Assembly (NCBI GenBank): GCA_017999915.1
Contig: JAGNKX010000022.1
Coordinates: 1-64,000 of the forward strand
DNA from: Spirochaetota bacterium
Lineage (GTDB): Bacteria > Spirochaetota > UBA4802 > UBA5550
Direction: 5' to 3'
Length of the DNA stretch: 64,000 bases
In this document: positions 63,718 to 64,000 of the stretch, piece after piece
How the letters are laid out: each line of letters begins with the position of its first letter
How positions within the stretch are numbered: the first letter of the stretch is position 1
The notes under the pieces: model-generated
Databases searched by the model: none
Seen by the model: the letters and a program-made list of their open reading frames with translations, nothing else
What the model was told of the DNA's origin: nothing
Made by a program: the position numbers and the translations under genes

Positions 63718-64000
63718 TGGACCAGATCTACCTGGAAATCGGCACCCTCATCGTCTGCCTCGTGCTGTCCGCCTTTTTTTCCGGGTCGGAGAGCGCCCTG
63801 TTTTCCCTCAAAAAATCGGATCTCCACCGCTTTGCCCATTCCTCCCTGAAAAGGGAAAAGGCCATTTCCCTCTTCATGAAGGACCCGCAGAAGATCCTGA
63901 TCACGCTGCTGGCCGGGAACCTCTTCGTCAACCTGGTGGTGTCGACGCTGACGACAAGCATACTCCTGCAGGTGTGGCGGAAGTGGGGGGACGTGATCTC
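63717..64000 (+). CDS. CNNM/CorC-type membrane protein, 5' part (runs off the window)
   Basis: 94 codons are visible, open to the window end. The start ATG shares one base with the previous stop (TGATG). The N-terminal helix and FSGSESALFSLKKSDLHRF are typical of the DUF21/CNNM domain of HlyC/CorC proteins, which carry CBS domains later and are implicated in magnesium or cobalt transport. The third gene of the cell-wall cluster. Confidence 0.85.
   Translation, partial: MDQIYLEIGTLIVCLVLSAFFSGSESALFSLKKSDLHRFAHSSLKREKAISLFMKDPQKILITLLAGNLFVNLVVSTLTTSILLQVWRKWGDVI

Overview
The window reads as a chromosomal stretch of a free-living, Gram-negative-type bacterium with GC-rich genes and AT-rich gaps. 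It encodes several lipoproteins with clear lipoboxes, a bifunctional penicillin-binding protein, an enzyme I of the PTS, SpoIIE/RsbW-type regulators and an NGD-like discoidin protein. That mixture is most reminiscent of Spirochaetota (Leptospirae-like), but no rRNA or other decisive marker is present, so the assignment is an inference of moderate to low confidence. No prophage, CRISPR array, rRNA operon or complete insertion sequence was seen.

Layout. 0.4-4.1 kb: a fadN-fadA beta-oxidation operon (minus). 4.5-4.7 kb: tRNA-Cys and tRNA-Leu. 4.8-6.1 kb: a LOG-family protein coupled to an RsbW-like ATPase (minus). 6.4-9.2 kb: a GH3 hexosaminidase lipoprotein coupled to a HemW-like radical SAM protein. 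9.4-17.4 kb: an unknown protein, a penicillin-acylase-family Ntn hydrolase, a discoidin-like secreted protein, a small lipoprotein, an RluA pseudouridine synthase and a secreted metzincin with a LamG-like domain. 17.6-21.2 kb: a 77-residue diheme cytochrome, three tRNAs (two identical tRNA-Gly) and a receiver-PAS-histidine kinase. 21.4-27.6 kb: the protein quality-control block tig-clpP-clpX-lon. 27.6-28.4 kb: a geneless run of strong hairpins. 28.4-35.4 kb: an exported ARPP-1 protein, a methyltransferase coupled to ptsI, argC, a membrane protein and a DUF362 ferredoxin protein. 35.9-39.1 kb: an EndoQ-UvrD repair fusion interrupted by an in-frame amber codon. 39.3-44.9 kb: a hybrid histidine kinase, a TetR regulator and the two subunits of an ADP-forming acyl-CoA synthetase. 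45.0-51.1 kb: a lipoprotein with Ig-like domains and seven propeller repeats, then an oligopeptide-type ABC binding protein and two permeases without ATPases. 51.3-64.0 kb: a DUF6599-like lipoprotein, a PPP phosphatase, a sulfatase-modifying-factor-like protein, a SpoIIE phosphatase with TPRs, a DUF2975/XRE pair, a C_GCAxxG_C_C protein, a YhcH-family protein, rlmN, PBP1A, an M23 peptidase-like protein and the start of a CNNM/CorC-type membrane protein.

Genes that plausibly work together: FadN/FadA make acyl- and acetyl-CoA, and the ADP-forming acyl-CoA synthetase can recover ATP from CoA thioesters. That synthetase has a consensus-like promoter overlapped by two operator-like repeats and lies directly after a TetR gene. 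PBP1A, the M23-like protein and the CNNM protein overlap head to tail. Many intergenic spaces carry repeats. The most frequent is an 11-bp GGGGTCAGAGC word (or its complement), often just after stop codons. The most notable single observation is the TAG at 36385-36387 inside the EndoQ-UvrD reading frame.
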